From an uncultured Eubacterium sp. (GTDB lineage: Bacteria > Bacillota > Clostridia > Lachnospirales > Lachnospiraceae): DNA of 64,000 bases. Below the pieces are notes generated by a model. The model was not told where the DNA came from and ran no database searches. It worked only from the letters and a program-made list of their open reading frames with translations. A program made the translations under genes and the position numbers. The DNA lies in contig CAMUML010000014.1 of the NCBI GenBank assembly GCA_947089855.1, forward strand, positions 1-64,000, given 5' to 3'. How positions within the stretch are numbered: position 1 is the first letter of the stretch; the number at the start of each line of letters is the position of its first letter. This document shows, piece after piece, positions 46,667 to 55,083 of this stretch.

Positions 46667-47944
46667 TTAAATCGTAGATTGGCATATCCCTTCCAGCGCA
46701 ATCTTTACGGTGGCCTTGAATCCATGTTTGCCGTTTTCAACCGTAAGCTCCCCATGCATTTCTTTCATAAAATAATCCGAAATATAAAGCCCAAGTCCGC
46801 TGCCTTCAATATCTTTAATATTTGTACCGCGCTTGAATTTTTCTTTTAATAAGGGCAGTTCCGCAGGGCTGATGCCGCCGCCGTAGTCTTCCAAAGTAAC
46901 GGCAAGGCAGCCGCCGTCCTGGCATACCGTAAGGTCAATCCTGGTATCTGCATATTTGTAGGAGTTGGCAAACAAGTTGTCAAATACTTGCTGTAGGCGG
47001 AGCCGGTCGGCATACAGCAGGCAGTCTGGCACAGCAGGCACGGCTGTCCGGTGGAGGTAGTCTGCATTCAGAAGCAATACTTCCAGTTCTTTGCCTTCCA
47101 TGCAGCCGGGTGTTACCGTAAGCTGGCTGAGTTCTTCCAGGGCGGCGGTAAATAAGTTGGTGATCAATGTATGGATCTGGTCGGCCTTGCGGATGATCTG
47201 TACGTAATTGTCCCGGCTTTTTTGCGTTTCCGCAAGTACCGCGCCAACTTCGCAGGCAGCTTTGATGCTGGCAACTGGTGTTTTGATGTCGTGGGAAAGC
47301 TTGGCGACCAGTTCTTTTTTGTCGGCATTTGCTTTGGCTTGCGCAATGCGTGCCTTTTTTAACTCGGAACGCATCAGGTCAAATGCCTCGGTAAACGCGC
47401 CAAACAGGTTGCGGCGGTCCATTTCCAGCGGAATGTCCAGGTTCCCGTCTGCAATCCGTTCGGCAAACCCTTTTAATTGGGAAAATGGCCGGATCATAGT
47501 GTGGTGGATATACAAAAGGTACCCAGCGCAAATACAGCCCTGCAGGCAGGCTGCAATGGCCAAAAACAGGGCCGTGTGCCGTTTTTGGGCCTGCATGGCC
47601 GGTATACTGTCATTGGCAATCAGGATCCAGCCTACTGCGTTGCCTCCCGTTTCCAGCTCCAGGATGGTATCCCTGTGGATGATTGCCTGGTTTTTTGTTT
47701 CGCTTAACCCATCCTTTGTCCGGTAGCGGACATTTCCGTCCAGATCCAGTACAACATAGGATAGCCCCGCAGCATTCTTATGCTGTGCCAGCCTATCCCA
47801 GTTATCCTGTACAGAATGGACGGCCTCATTGACAGCCACGGAATCTTGCAGGGTTTCGGTATCCGATAATGCGAATATGGCAAGCGTTAAAATTTCTGCT
47901 GCAAAAAGCAACAGCAGGATGGCCAAAAAGGTCCGTTGTTTCAT
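46667..47944 (-). CDS. Sensor histidine kinase
   Basis: 425 aa from the ATG at 47944, which overlaps the response-regulator stop (ATGA). It has an N-terminal transmembrane helix, an extracytoplasmic sensor of about 95 residues, a second helix (~115-140) and a HAMP linker. The H-box KLSHDIKTPVAS has phospho-acceptor H218. The N-box DNLFANSYKYAD and the G-boxes DYGGGIS and GSGLGLYISD follow. It phosphorylates the regulator encoded just upstream. Adjacency to an ABC/FtsX pair suggests it senses a peptide antibiotic or envelope stress and controls that transporter. A short HK-typical in-frame extension (MRKGAKG) was rejected because it covers the ribosome site. Confidence 0.93.
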   Translation of the reverse strand: MKQRTFLAILLLLFAAEILTLAIFALSDTETLQDSVAVNEAVHSVQDNWDRLAQHKNAAGLSYVVLDLDGNVRYRTKDGLSETKNQAIIHRDTILELETGGNAVGWILIANDSIPAMQAQKRHTALFLAIAACLQGCICAGYLLYIHHTMIRPFSQLKGFAERIADGNLDIPLEMDRRNLFGAFTEAFDLMRSELKKARIAQAKANADKKELVAKLSHDIKTPVASIKAACEVGAVLAETQKSRDNYVQIIRKADQIHTLITNLFTAALEELSQLTVTPGCMEGKELEVLLLNADYLHRTAVPAVPDCLLYADRLRLQQVFDNLFANSYKYADTRIDLTVCQDGGCLAVTLEDYGGGISPAELPLLKEKFKRGTNIKDIEGSGLGLYISDYFMKEMHGELTVENGKHGFKATVKIALEGICQSTI

Positions 47945-48627
47945 GCCTTTTGCCCCTTTCCGCAAAATTTATAGCCGCTGCCCCATACCGTTACGATATA
48001 GGCAGGGCTGCCAGGGTCACGTTCAATTGCTTCACGTATTTTACGGATATGTACATTTAAGGTGCCATCTGCGGTAAACTTATCTGCCCACACGTTTTCA
48101 AACAGTTCCTGCTTGGAAACCACTTGGTTTTCCTGTTTGATCAAATAGGACAATAACCGGAATTCCAGTGCTGTCAGTTTGACCGTCTTCCCCTCAACGG
48201 CCGCCTGGCCAGCTTTAAAATCAACCGACAGGTATCCGTCGTGGTATCCGGCAGCCACATCCTGGCTGCAGCGTTTTAACACAGCCTGCACTTTTGCAAG
48301 CAGGACGCCGAGTGAATACGGTTTTTGCACATAGTCGTCCCCGCCGATATGGAGTGCGGCAATTTTGTCGTCGTCGCTTGTGCGTGCAGAAATAAATAAA
48401 ATCGGGACGTCAGTCTGGCCGCGCAGTTTTTGGCAGAGCGTAAATCCGCTGCTGCTGCCAAGGTTAATATCCAAAAGCAGCAGGTCTGCGGTATGTTCTT
48501 TAAAAAATTCCATACAGCCCTCGGCGTCGTATACAACGGCTGTATTTACCCCGAATAGGTTAAAATATTCGGCTGTGCTGTCAGCGAGAAGCTGTTCGTC
48601 GTCTATAATTAGGCAATTGTATTTCAT
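47941..48627 (-). CDS. OmpR/PhoB family response regulator
   Basis: 228 aa. The receiver domain has the acidic pair D9-D10, phospho-acceptor D53 (LLLLDINLG) and K102 (VQKPYS). The C-terminal winged helix (AVEGKTVKLTALEFRLLSYLIKQENQVVSKQELFENVWADK...LNVHIRKIREAIE...VWGSGYKF) is of the OmpR type. It is first in a two-gene operon with the overlapping histidine kinase. Expected targets are the ABC transporter genes downstream. Confidence 0.94.
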   Translation of the reverse strand: MKYNCLIIDDEQLLADSTAEYFNLFGVNTAVVYDAEGCMEFFKEHTADLLLLDINLGSSSGFTLCQKLRGQTDVPILFISARTSDDDKIAALHIGGDDYVQKPYSLGVLLAKVQAVLKRCSQDVAAGYHDGYLSVDFKAGQAAVEGKTVKLTALEFRLLSYLIKQENQVVSKQELFENVWADKFTADGTLNVHIRKIREAIERDPGSPAYIVTVWGSGYKFCGKGQKA

Positions 48628-48702
48628 AGGGCCTCCTTAACGGTTTTGGTTTGAATGGAAGTACCCTTATTATAGCTGGTTTGGGGGAGTATGGCAAGCT
48701 GG

Positions 48703-48861
48703 AGGCCTGGTTACTATTCACGGCCTGGGGGCCGCTCATAGCAACCATTCGGGGCGATAATTGGAAGTTTGCTTCGCAAAATCGCCCCTCACTCCTGAAT
48801 CATGTTCTCACGGAATGCGCAGTTTATGCGCATTCCTGGCCCGTGAATAGTAACGAGGCCT
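48703..48861. repeat. Nested palindromic intergenic element (about 160 bp)
   Basis: Outer arms 48703-48725 and 48838-48861 are inverted copies (AGGCCTGGTTACTATTCACGG type, few mismatches). Inside are GGGGCGAT/ATCGCCCC (about 48753-48788) and a perfect 10-bp hairpin, 48812-48821 with 48827-48836. The whole can fold into a three-way structure. It sits between the divergent response-regulator and LacI genes with no open frame. It looks like a MITE or large palindromic repeat, or a structured RNA. Confidence 0.75.
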
Positions 48862-48965
48862 GCTGCTTATCAATTAAAAAATGAAAAAGGCCATTCCCTT
48901 TCAAAAAAAAGTCAGTTATAATAAGTACATCAGTTTTATTTACATTTAGAAAGCAGGGATTTACA

Positions 48966-50033
48966 ATGAAGGTGACTATCCAGCAGATTGCAGACAAGGC
49001 AGGCGTCTCGCGCGGGACTGTAGACCGGGCGCTAAACCAGCGGGGGCGTATCAGCCCGGAAGTAGCACAGAAAATACTGGATATTGCAGATGAAATGGGA
49101 TATGTGCCAAAGCGCAAACGGGCAGGTGCAGCGGGTGTGCCTGTTTTTCATGGAAGAAAGCGGACCGTAAAAATCGGGATCGTAACGCAGCTTGCCAAAT
49201 CTTCGTTTATGATCGAGGTAAACCGCGGCATCCGTGCTGCCGGGGAGGAGTTGGCGGAGCGGGGGGTAGAGCTGCTTTTGGAAGAAGGGGATTCCGTGGA
49301 TGAAAAAGAACAATTAGCAGCAGTGGAACGGCTGCTGGATAAGGGCATTGACGGCCTTGCACTGATGCCGGTGGATAGTGAAGGCATCCGGATGAAGATC
49401 AACCATATCATAGGAGAAAAAAATATTCCCATCGTAACCTTTAATTCGGATATTGTAGGCACCAGGCGCTCCTGTTTTGTAGGGATGGACAACCGCCAGA
49501 GCGGCCGGGCTGCAGCCGGGCTGATGGGGCTGATGTCACGTGGGGTAGGGAAGATACTGGTGATTACTGGTTATTTCAGCAACCATGTAGATAATATGCG
49601 TGTCGATGGGTTTGTGGAAGAACTAAAAAATAGTTATCCGGATATGGAATTGGCAGGCGTGCAGGGCAGCTTTGACGATGCCGCACAGGTAGAGCGCATT
49701 ATAACGAATACGATGCTTGGGATGCAGGGGATTACCGGGATTTTTGTCGTATCCGGCGGGCAGGCTGGCATAAGGGCAGCTTTTGGGACTTTGAAACTGG
49801 ACAGGCGGCCATATGTTATTATCTATGACCTGACCCCCAGAAATGAGAAGCTGCTGGAAGACGGCATTGCGGATTTTTTGATTGACCAGGGGGGTTATGT
49901 ACAAGGGTACCGCCCGCCGCATATCCTGGCTGAATTGCTGCTAAAAGGCCAGGCGCCGCAGGAAGAGCATATCTATACTGAGATAAATATTAAGACGAAA
50001 TTTAATATTTATTCAGGCCAGAACACGCCCTAG
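48966..50033 (+). CDS. LacI family transcriptional regulator (substrate-binding-protein-like effector domain)
   Basis: 355 aa. The helix-turn-helix is at residues 4-23 (TIQQIADKAGVSRGTVDRALNQRG), then a hinge, then a periplasmic-binding-protein-type effector domain (KIGIVTQLAKSSFMIEVNRGIRAAGEEL...GIDGLALMPVD...FVVSGG). The domain resembles sugar- or inositol-binding regulators of the RbsB-like class. It lies one gene upstream of the inositol operon, which has gcacgc-type repeat pairs around its promoter, so it is the best candidate for the operon's repressor. That link is by position only. Confidence 0.88.
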   Translation: MKVTIQQIADKAGVSRGTVDRALNQRGRISPEVAQKILDIADEMGYVPKRKRAGAAGVPVFHGRKRTVKIGIVTQLAKSSFMIEVNRGIRAAGEELAERGVELLLEEGDSVDEKEQLAAVERLLDKGIDGLALMPVDSEGIRMKINHIIGEKNIPIVTFNSDIVGTRRSCFVGMDNRQSGRAAAGLMGLMSRGVGKILVITGYFSNHVDNMRVDGFVEELKNSYPDMELAGVQGSFDDAAQVERIITNTMLGMQGITGIFVVSGGQAGIRAAFGTLKLDRRPYVIIYDLTPRNEKLLEDGIADFLIDQGGYVQGYRPPHILAELLLKGQAPQEEHIYTEINIKTKFNIYSGQNTP

Positions 50034-50115
50034 GGCGGATAAAGCATATGCTGCCGACAGTAGTTTATAAATCGTTTAACTGAGCAAATATTGGGCAAAA
50101 AGGAAGAAAAGGAAA

Positions 50116-50778
50116 ATGGATAGGAAAGAAAAAGAGGTTTCAATTATTGGAGGCGCCGACGGGCCGACGAGTATTTTCCTGGCAGGGAAATTTCCAGGGG
50201 AACAGCCGCGGCCGCTTAAATGGCGTATCCGCCAATGTATTTATCATTACAGGCGAAAAAGGGCGGCGAAGAAGGTCAGCGCAAACCCGCATACTTTAAA
50301 ACAGGTGGCCGCGTATGCAAAAAAGAAATACCATGCAGCTGAAATCCCGAAAACAAAAAGGCAGTATGCAGAACAATATAAGAGTGCAAAAGAGGGGCTG
50401 ATCCTGACGCACAAGCCGCAATTATTAGGCAGCCTGCAGGAGATTGCATGTCCGGATGTGCTGGATAAAAAAGCTGCAAAAGAACTGCTGCGCCAATCCC
50501 AGCTGCGCAGCAAAATGGCGGCCAAGGTCCCGGACAGCGAGATGCCGATGGATTTCCATATTTTTCAGATCAGGATAGCGGGCGGGCAGATGGAAATAGC
50601 AATGGACTACCGGTGGGGCCTTTTTGGGCCGTCTTATTCAGGGGACAAAAAGGCAATGAAAAAGCTAAAAAAGATCGCCAGGGAGCTGTACCTGTATTAT
50701 GGGGTATCACAAGAGGATATACAAAACAAGACCCAAAGGTATTTGTCGCTGCTATCTGCCATAAGCGGCAGTACCTAA
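50116..50778 (+). CDS. Basic protein with a GGADGPT motif, unknown function
   Basis: 220 aa. Residues 9-21 read SIIGGADGPTSIF, the same short motif that is conserved in the beta subunit of sodium-pumping oxaloacetate/methylmalonyl-CoA decarboxylases. Here it is at the very N-terminus of a soluble, Lys/Arg-rich protein without membrane helices. The rest contains a helical KRQYAEQYKSAKEGL stretch and MDFHIFQIRIAGGQMEIAMDYRWGLFGPSYSG. GGAAAAGGA-like bases precede the ATG. I know the motif recurs in small clostridial proteins but know no function. A clear terminator follows. Confidence 0.6.
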   Translation: MDRKEKEVSIIGGADGPTSIFLAGKFPGEQPRPLKWRIRQCIYHYRRKRAAKKVSANPHTLKQVAAYAKKKYHAAEIPKTKRQYAEQYKSAKEGLILTHKPQLLGSLQEIACPDVLDKKAAKELLRQSQLRSKMAAKVPDSEMPMDFHIFQIRIAGGQMEIAMDYRWGLFGPSYSGDKKAMKKLKKIARELYLYYGVSQEDIQNKTQRYLSLLSAISGST

Positions 50779-50818
50779 GGCCGTTGATGAAAAAATAGAA
50801 AGTCGGGGAATAAGTAAC

Positions 50819-50846
50819 GCCGGGGATTTTATTTCCCGGCTTTTTT
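50819..50846 (+). terminator. Rho-independent terminator
   Basis: GCCGGG (50819-50824) pairs with CCCGGC (50835-50840), followed by six T. It isolates the inositol operon from the upstream gene. Confidence 0.9.
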
Positions 50847-50872
50847 CGATTGCCTTATCCACCAGCCTGTAC

Positions 50873-51049
50873 GCGTGCTTTTGCGTGCAAATTATCTTTG
50901 TGCAATACCTACAAATAAACCATAAAAAATTGTTAAAAACGTAGAAACCTCAAAACCTAAAAAAATACCCCTTGCAATCAGCAATTTTCCATGCTAAGAT
51001 AAGCACATCAAAGGAACACAAAAGAACGTAAAGCACGCAAAAAGCACGC
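50873..51049 (+). promoter_or_regulatory. Inositol operon promoter region with flanking repeat operators
   Basis: Promoter TTGCAA (50972-50977), 17-bp spacer, TAAGAT (50995-51000). On the far side, 50873-50888 is GCGTGC-TTTT-GCGTGC. After the start point, 51033-51049 is GCACGC-AAAAA-GCACGC, its reverse complement except for one base in the spacer. Two such mirror-image sites about 160 bp apart around a promoter suggest a DNA-looping operator pair, plausibly for the upstream LacI-family protein. The leader of about 80 bases shows no riboswitch. Confidence 0.65.
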
Positions 51050-51086
51050 ATTTTTGCAAATAAAATAAAAATGGAGGATATGTGAA

Positions 51087-52121
51087 ATGAAGTACATTGC
51101 ATTCGACGACGCAAGGCCATACGACTTAATCCTGTTGGGGAGGGTAGCTATTGATTTTAACCCGGCTTACAACGACCAGGTGAAAGAAGAGTTTAAGCCG
51201 CTAAAGAAAGTGCATATGTTTGAAAAATTTGTAGGCGGTTCCCCGGCGAATATTGCCGTAGGGGTGACGAGGCATGGTATGAAAGCAGGGTTTATTGGGA
51301 AAGTTTCCGATGACCAGTTTGGGGAATTTGTTGTAGATTATTTTAATGAACAAGGGATCGACACGTCGCAGATTACAAAATGTACGGGCGGCGAAAAACT
51401 TGGGTTGACATTTACCGAGATGCTCTCTGCAAAAGAAAGCAGCATTTTAATGTACCGCAACCGTATTGCAGACCTGCAGTTATCAGTGGACGATATAAAC
51501 GAAGGCTATATCCGCCAGGCAAAGGCAATTTTGATTTCCGGCACAGCCCTTGCGGAAAGCCCTTCCAGGGAAGCGGCGATCAAGGCTGTTATGCTGGCAA
51601 AGAAAAATGATACAAAGATCATTTTTGACATCGACTACCGCGAATATAACTGGAAAAATACGGATGAAATATCGATCTATTACTCAATGGTAGCAAAAGA
51701 AGCGGACATTATTATGGGTTCCAGGGAAGAGTTTGACCTGACTGAAAAATTAATCCAGCCAGGGATGACTGATGAGCAGTCCGCCGCTTTCTGGCAGGGG
51801 TACCATGCCAAGATTGTTGTGATCAAGCATGGGATGCAGGGTTCTACCGCTTATACCAACGACGGGCAGAGTTTTTCCATAAAACCGTTCCCAGTACAGG
51901 CAAGAAAAGGGTTTGGCGGCGGCGACGGCTATGGCTCCGGATTTTTATATGGGCTGTACCAAGGCTGGGAAGTGATCGACTGCCTGGAATTTGGTTCCGC
52001 AGAAGCATCGATGATGGTAAAGAGCAACAACTGCTCGGATGCGTTGCCAGGCCCAGAGGAAGTGCACGCATTTATAAAAGAAGAAAAAGAACAGTACGGC
52101 GAAATGATCGCACGTGTATAA
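51087..52121 (+). CDS. iolC: 5-dehydro-2-deoxygluconokinase (inositol catabolism)
   Basis: 344-aa PfkB-family sugar kinase with VGGSPANIAVGVTRHG near the N-terminus and the ATP/anion-hole motif GGGDGYGSGFLYGL near the C-terminus (the Asp is the catalytic base; the family consensus has GAGD). It phosphorylates 5-dehydro-2-deoxygluconate before aldol cleavage. IolC identity is supported by DILLGRVAIDF-type N-terminus (YDLILLGRVAIDFNP), RNRIADLQL and FDIDYREYNW, and by its position as first gene of an otherwise complete iol cluster. GGAGG lies 11 bases before the ATG. Confidence 0.95.
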   Translation: MKYIAFDDARPYDLILLGRVAIDFNPAYNDQVKEEFKPLKKVHMFEKFVGGSPANIAVGVTRHGMKAGFIGKVSDDQFGEFVVDYFNEQGIDTSQITKCTGGEKLGLTFTEMLSAKESSILMYRNRIADLQLSVDDINEGYIRQAKAILISGTALAESPSREAAIKAVMLAKKNDTKIIFDIDYREYNWKNTDEISIYYSMVAKEADIIMGSREEFDLTEKLIQPGMTDEQSAAFWQGYHAKIVVIKHGMQGSTAYTNDGQSFSIKPFPVQARKGFGGGDGYGSGFLYGLYQGWEVIDCLEFGSAEASMMVKSNNCSDALPGPEEVHAFIKEEKEQYGEMIARV

Positions 52122-52199
52122 TGCAGTATCAATGAATAGATTTTCTGGTATCAGGGAATGAAAAAATCGAAATGAAACAGGAAAAAGGAGAATAGACCT

Positions 52200-54131
52200 A
52201 TGGCAGATACAATCAGAATGACTACCGCCCAGGCAATCGTAAAATTTTTGGATAACCAATATGTATCAATGGACGGTATAGAAACCAAATTTGTAGAAGG
52301 CTTTTTCACGATCTTTGGACACGGCATTGCAGTGGGCCTTGGTGAAGCGCTGGATACCAACCCGGGGCAGCTTAAGGTGCTGCAGGGCAGGAATGAACAG
52401 GGCATGTGCCATGTAGCAACTGCATTTGCAAAACAAAGCGGACGTAAAAAGATCATACCATGTGCTTCTTCCGTAGGCCCTGGCGCTGCTAATATGGTAA
52501 CGGCATGTGCAACGGCAACGGTAAACAATATCCCGCTTTTGGTGTTCCCGGCCGATACGTTTGCTTCCAGGCAGCCGGATCCAGTGCTCCAGCAGCTGGA
52601 ACAAAGCAACAGCCTGGCGACGACGACGAACGATGCATTTAAGCCGGTGTGCAAGTATTGGGACAGGATTACAAGGCCGGAAATGGTAATGACAGCATTG
52701 ATCAATGCAATGCGTGTGCTGACGGACCCGGCGGAGACTGGGGCGTGCTGTATTGCACTCTGCCAGGATGTAGAAGGGGAATCTTATGATTTTCCAGAGT
52801 ATTTCTTCCAAAAACGTGTCCACAGGATTACCCGTCCAGTTGCAGTAGAAGAAGAACTGGAAGATCTCGTAGCGGTGATTGCAGGGGCAAAGAAGCCGCT
52901 TGTGATTGTAGGGGGCGGGGTACGTTTCTCGGAAGCAGGGGAAACGGTTGAAAAGTTCTGTGAGGAGTTTAAAATCCCGTTTGGCGAAAGCCAGGGCGGC
53001 AAGAGCGCCTGCAAATCCAGCCATCCATACTGCCTGGGCGGCATTGGCGTAACCGGTACCTATGCGTCCAATATCATTGCAAAAGATGCAGACGTAGTCA
53101 TTGCAATCGGTACCAGGCTGTCTGATTTTACAACCAGCTCCAAACGGCTGTTTAAAAATGAAAATGTAAAATTTGTTACGGTCAACAACTGCAGGTACCA
53201 TGCATATAAGATGGATGCGGTAAAAGCAGTCGGGGATGCGAAAGCAACCGTGGCAGCGCTTTCGGAAAAGCTGCGTGCAAAAGGCTATGTTTCTGCTTAC
53301 CAGGATGAAATCGCACAGGCGAAGCAGGCTTGGGATGAAGAAATGCAGCGGCTTGGCAGCATTGCTTATACTGGTGAGGATTTCGAGCCGATCATCAAAG
53401 CGCGTGATCCAAGGACGATCCCGGAATTTGTCAAACTGACGGATGGGAAGATCACACAGACTGCAGCGCTTGCGGCAATCCGCAGGGTAATTGATGCAGA
53501 CGCTACGATCGTTACGGCAGGCGGTTCCCTTCCTAGCTGTATGCAGCGTATGTGGACGACTGACAAACGGGGCGGCTACCATGCAGAATACGGCTATTCC
53601 TGCATGGGCTATGAAGTGGCTGCTACGCTGGGCGTTAAATTTGCAGAGCCGGATAATGAAGTATACTGTGTTGTAGGCGATTCCAGCTTCCAGATGCTGC
53701 ATAGCGAAATTATGACCATTATGCAGGAAAAACAAAAGGTAAATATAATTATCTTTGACAACTGCGGGTTTGGCTGTATCAATAACCTGGAAATGAACCA
53801 CGGGATTGGAAGCATTGCAACGGAGTTCCGTTATACAGACGGCAAAAAACCTTGTGGGGAATTGATCCCGGTAGATTATGCAAAGATCGGCGAAGGCTAT
53901 GGATTAAAGGCTTATACCTGCCGCACGATCGGCGAGCTGGAAGCAGCGCTTACAGATGCGAAGCAGCAAAGCCGTGCCTGCCTGTTTGACCTAAAGGTTA
54001 TTCCAAAGACGATGACAGACGGCTATGAATCCTGGTGGAATGTGGGCATTGCAACAACTTCTGAAAAAGAATCGGTAAGGAAGGCATGCGAGGGCGTTTT
54101 GGAAGGCCGCAGGGAAGCAAGGGATTATTAA
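52200..54131 (+). CDS. iolD: 3D-(3,5/4)-trihydroxycyclohexane-1,2-dione hydrolase
   Basis: 643-aa thiamine-diphosphate enzyme that opens the inositol-derived ring. Evidence: N-terminal TMTTAQAIVKFLDNQY-like stretch and GIAVGLGEAL, the activating Glu region GRNEQGMCHVATAFAKQSGR, and the C-terminal ThDP/Mg motif VVGDSSFQMLHSEI...IIIFDNCGFGCINNLE (GD...N spacing). The long insert and 640-residue length are typical of IolD rather than acetolactate synthase. GAAAAAGGAG lies before the ATG, 78 bases after iolC. Confidence 0.95.
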   Translation: MADTIRMTTAQAIVKFLDNQYVSMDGIETKFVEGFFTIFGHGIAVGLGEALDTNPGQLKVLQGRNEQGMCHVATAFAKQSGRKKIIPCASSVGPGAANMVTACATATVNNIPLLVFPADTFASRQPDPVLQQLEQSNSLATTTNDAFKPVCKYWDRITRPEMVMTALINAMRVLTDPAETGACCIALCQDVEGESYDFPEYFFQKRVHRITRPVAVEEELEDLVAVIAGAKKPLVIVGGGVRFSEAGETVEKFCEEFKIPFGESQGGKSACKSSHPYCLGGIGVTGTYASNIIAKDADVVIAIGTRLSDFTTSSKRLFKNENVKFVTVNNCRYHAYKMDAVKAVGDAKATVAALSEKLRAKGYVSAYQDEIAQAKQAWDEEMQRLGSIAYTGEDFEPIIKARDPRTIPEFVKLTDGKITQTAALAAIRRVIDADATIVTAGGSLPSCMQRMWTTDKRGGYHAEYGYSCMGYEVAATLGVKFAEPDNEVYCVVGDSSFQMLHSEIMTIMQEKQKVNIIIFDNCGFGCINNLEMNHGIGSIATEFRYTDGKKPCGELIPVDYAKIGEGYGLKAYTCRTIGELEAALTDAKQQSRACLFDLKVIPKTMTDGYESWWNVGIATTSEKESVRKACEGVLEGRREARDY

Positions 54132-54194
54132 AGGAAAATTAAATTCAAAATATAAAACTATGATGTAATAACTATAAAATGCAGGAGGGCAAAA

Positions 54195-54980
54195 ATGGGT
54201 GAAGTATTCGGCTATCCGGAATATGACGGCAATGGTGAAAAAATCCTTACGACTTATGACAATGAATATCAGGCAATGATGATGGACATCCGCGTTTACC
54301 ATATGAAAGCGGGCGAAAGCAGGACGTTTGGCAGAAGCGGCGAGGAAACAGCAGTGCTCCTGCTGTCCGGCAAGGTTGCCTATGAATGGGAAGGGAACAA
54401 AGCAACAGCCAGCAGGAAAGATGTATTTACACAAGGCCCGTGGTGCCTGCATATCTGTACGGGGAAAGAAGCAGTTGTAACGGCGGAGGAAGAAACCGAA
54501 ATTTTAATGCAGTGTACCAAAAACGAAAAGGAATTTGCCAGCAAGCTCTACCAGCCAGAGGATGCACCGTGGGGGTATTCCAGCGTAGGGAAATTTGGAA
54601 ATGTGGCAAAGCGCCGGGTAAACACGATCTTTGACCATGATATAGCGCCGGATTCCAATATGGTTTTAGGCGAAGTGTTAAATGACAGGGGCAACTGGTC
54701 TGGCTACCTGCCGCACAGGCATCCGCAGCCGGAAACCTATTATTTCCTGTTTGACCGGCCGGAAGGCTTTGGCGCAAGCTTTGTTGGGGATCAGGTTTTT
54801 AAGAGCGTAAACGGAAGCTTTTCTGCGATACCGGGCGGCGAGCTGCATCCGCAGGCCGTTGCGCCAGGGTTCCAGATGTATACCTGCTGGATGATACGCC
54901 ATCTGGACGGAAATCCATGGCTGCAGACAGACCGCTGTGAAGATGAACGGTATACCTGGATGCATGATGCACAGTTTTAA
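54195..54980 (+). CDS. iolB: 5-deoxy-glucuronate isomerase
   Basis: 261-aa double-cupin protein. Metal-binding residues are visible in YLPHRHPQPETYYFLF and GGELHPQAVAPG. The N-terminal cupin includes EETAVLLLSGKVAYEW. It converts 5-deoxyglucuronate to 5-dehydro-2-deoxygluconate, the IolC substrate. GGAGGG precedes the ATG. Just after the stop, bases 55001-55037 repeat the gene's last 35 bases in decayed form. Confidence 0.95.
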   Translation: MGEVFGYPEYDGNGEKILTTYDNEYQAMMMDIRVYHMKAGESRTFGRSGEETAVLLLSGKVAYEWEGNKATASRKDVFTQGPWCLHICTGKEAVVTAEEETEILMQCTKNEKEFASKLYQPEDAPWGYSSVGKFGNVAKRRVNTIFDHDIAPDSNMVLGEVLNDRGNWSGYLPHRHPQPETYYFLFDRPEGFGASFVGDQVFKSVNGSFSAIPGGELHPQAVAPGFQMYTCWMIRHLDGNPWLQTDRCEDERYTWMHDAQF

Positions 54981-55083
54981 AGTCCAGGGCAGGCTATGCT
55001 GCAAAGATAAACGGTATACTTGGATGCACGGTGCATGATTACAAAAACAAAGAACGAAAAACATAGAAATAAAGGAGGGCTTT

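Noticed and set aside
50847-51086. Riboswitch in the inositol operon leader
   Set aside because: Only a promoter and short hexamer repeats are seen; no conserved aptamer core was recognised.
52266-53801. 511-codon minus-strand open frame
   Set aside because: It lies wholly inside iolD, has Cys/Arg/His-rich unnatural composition and no recognisable motif.
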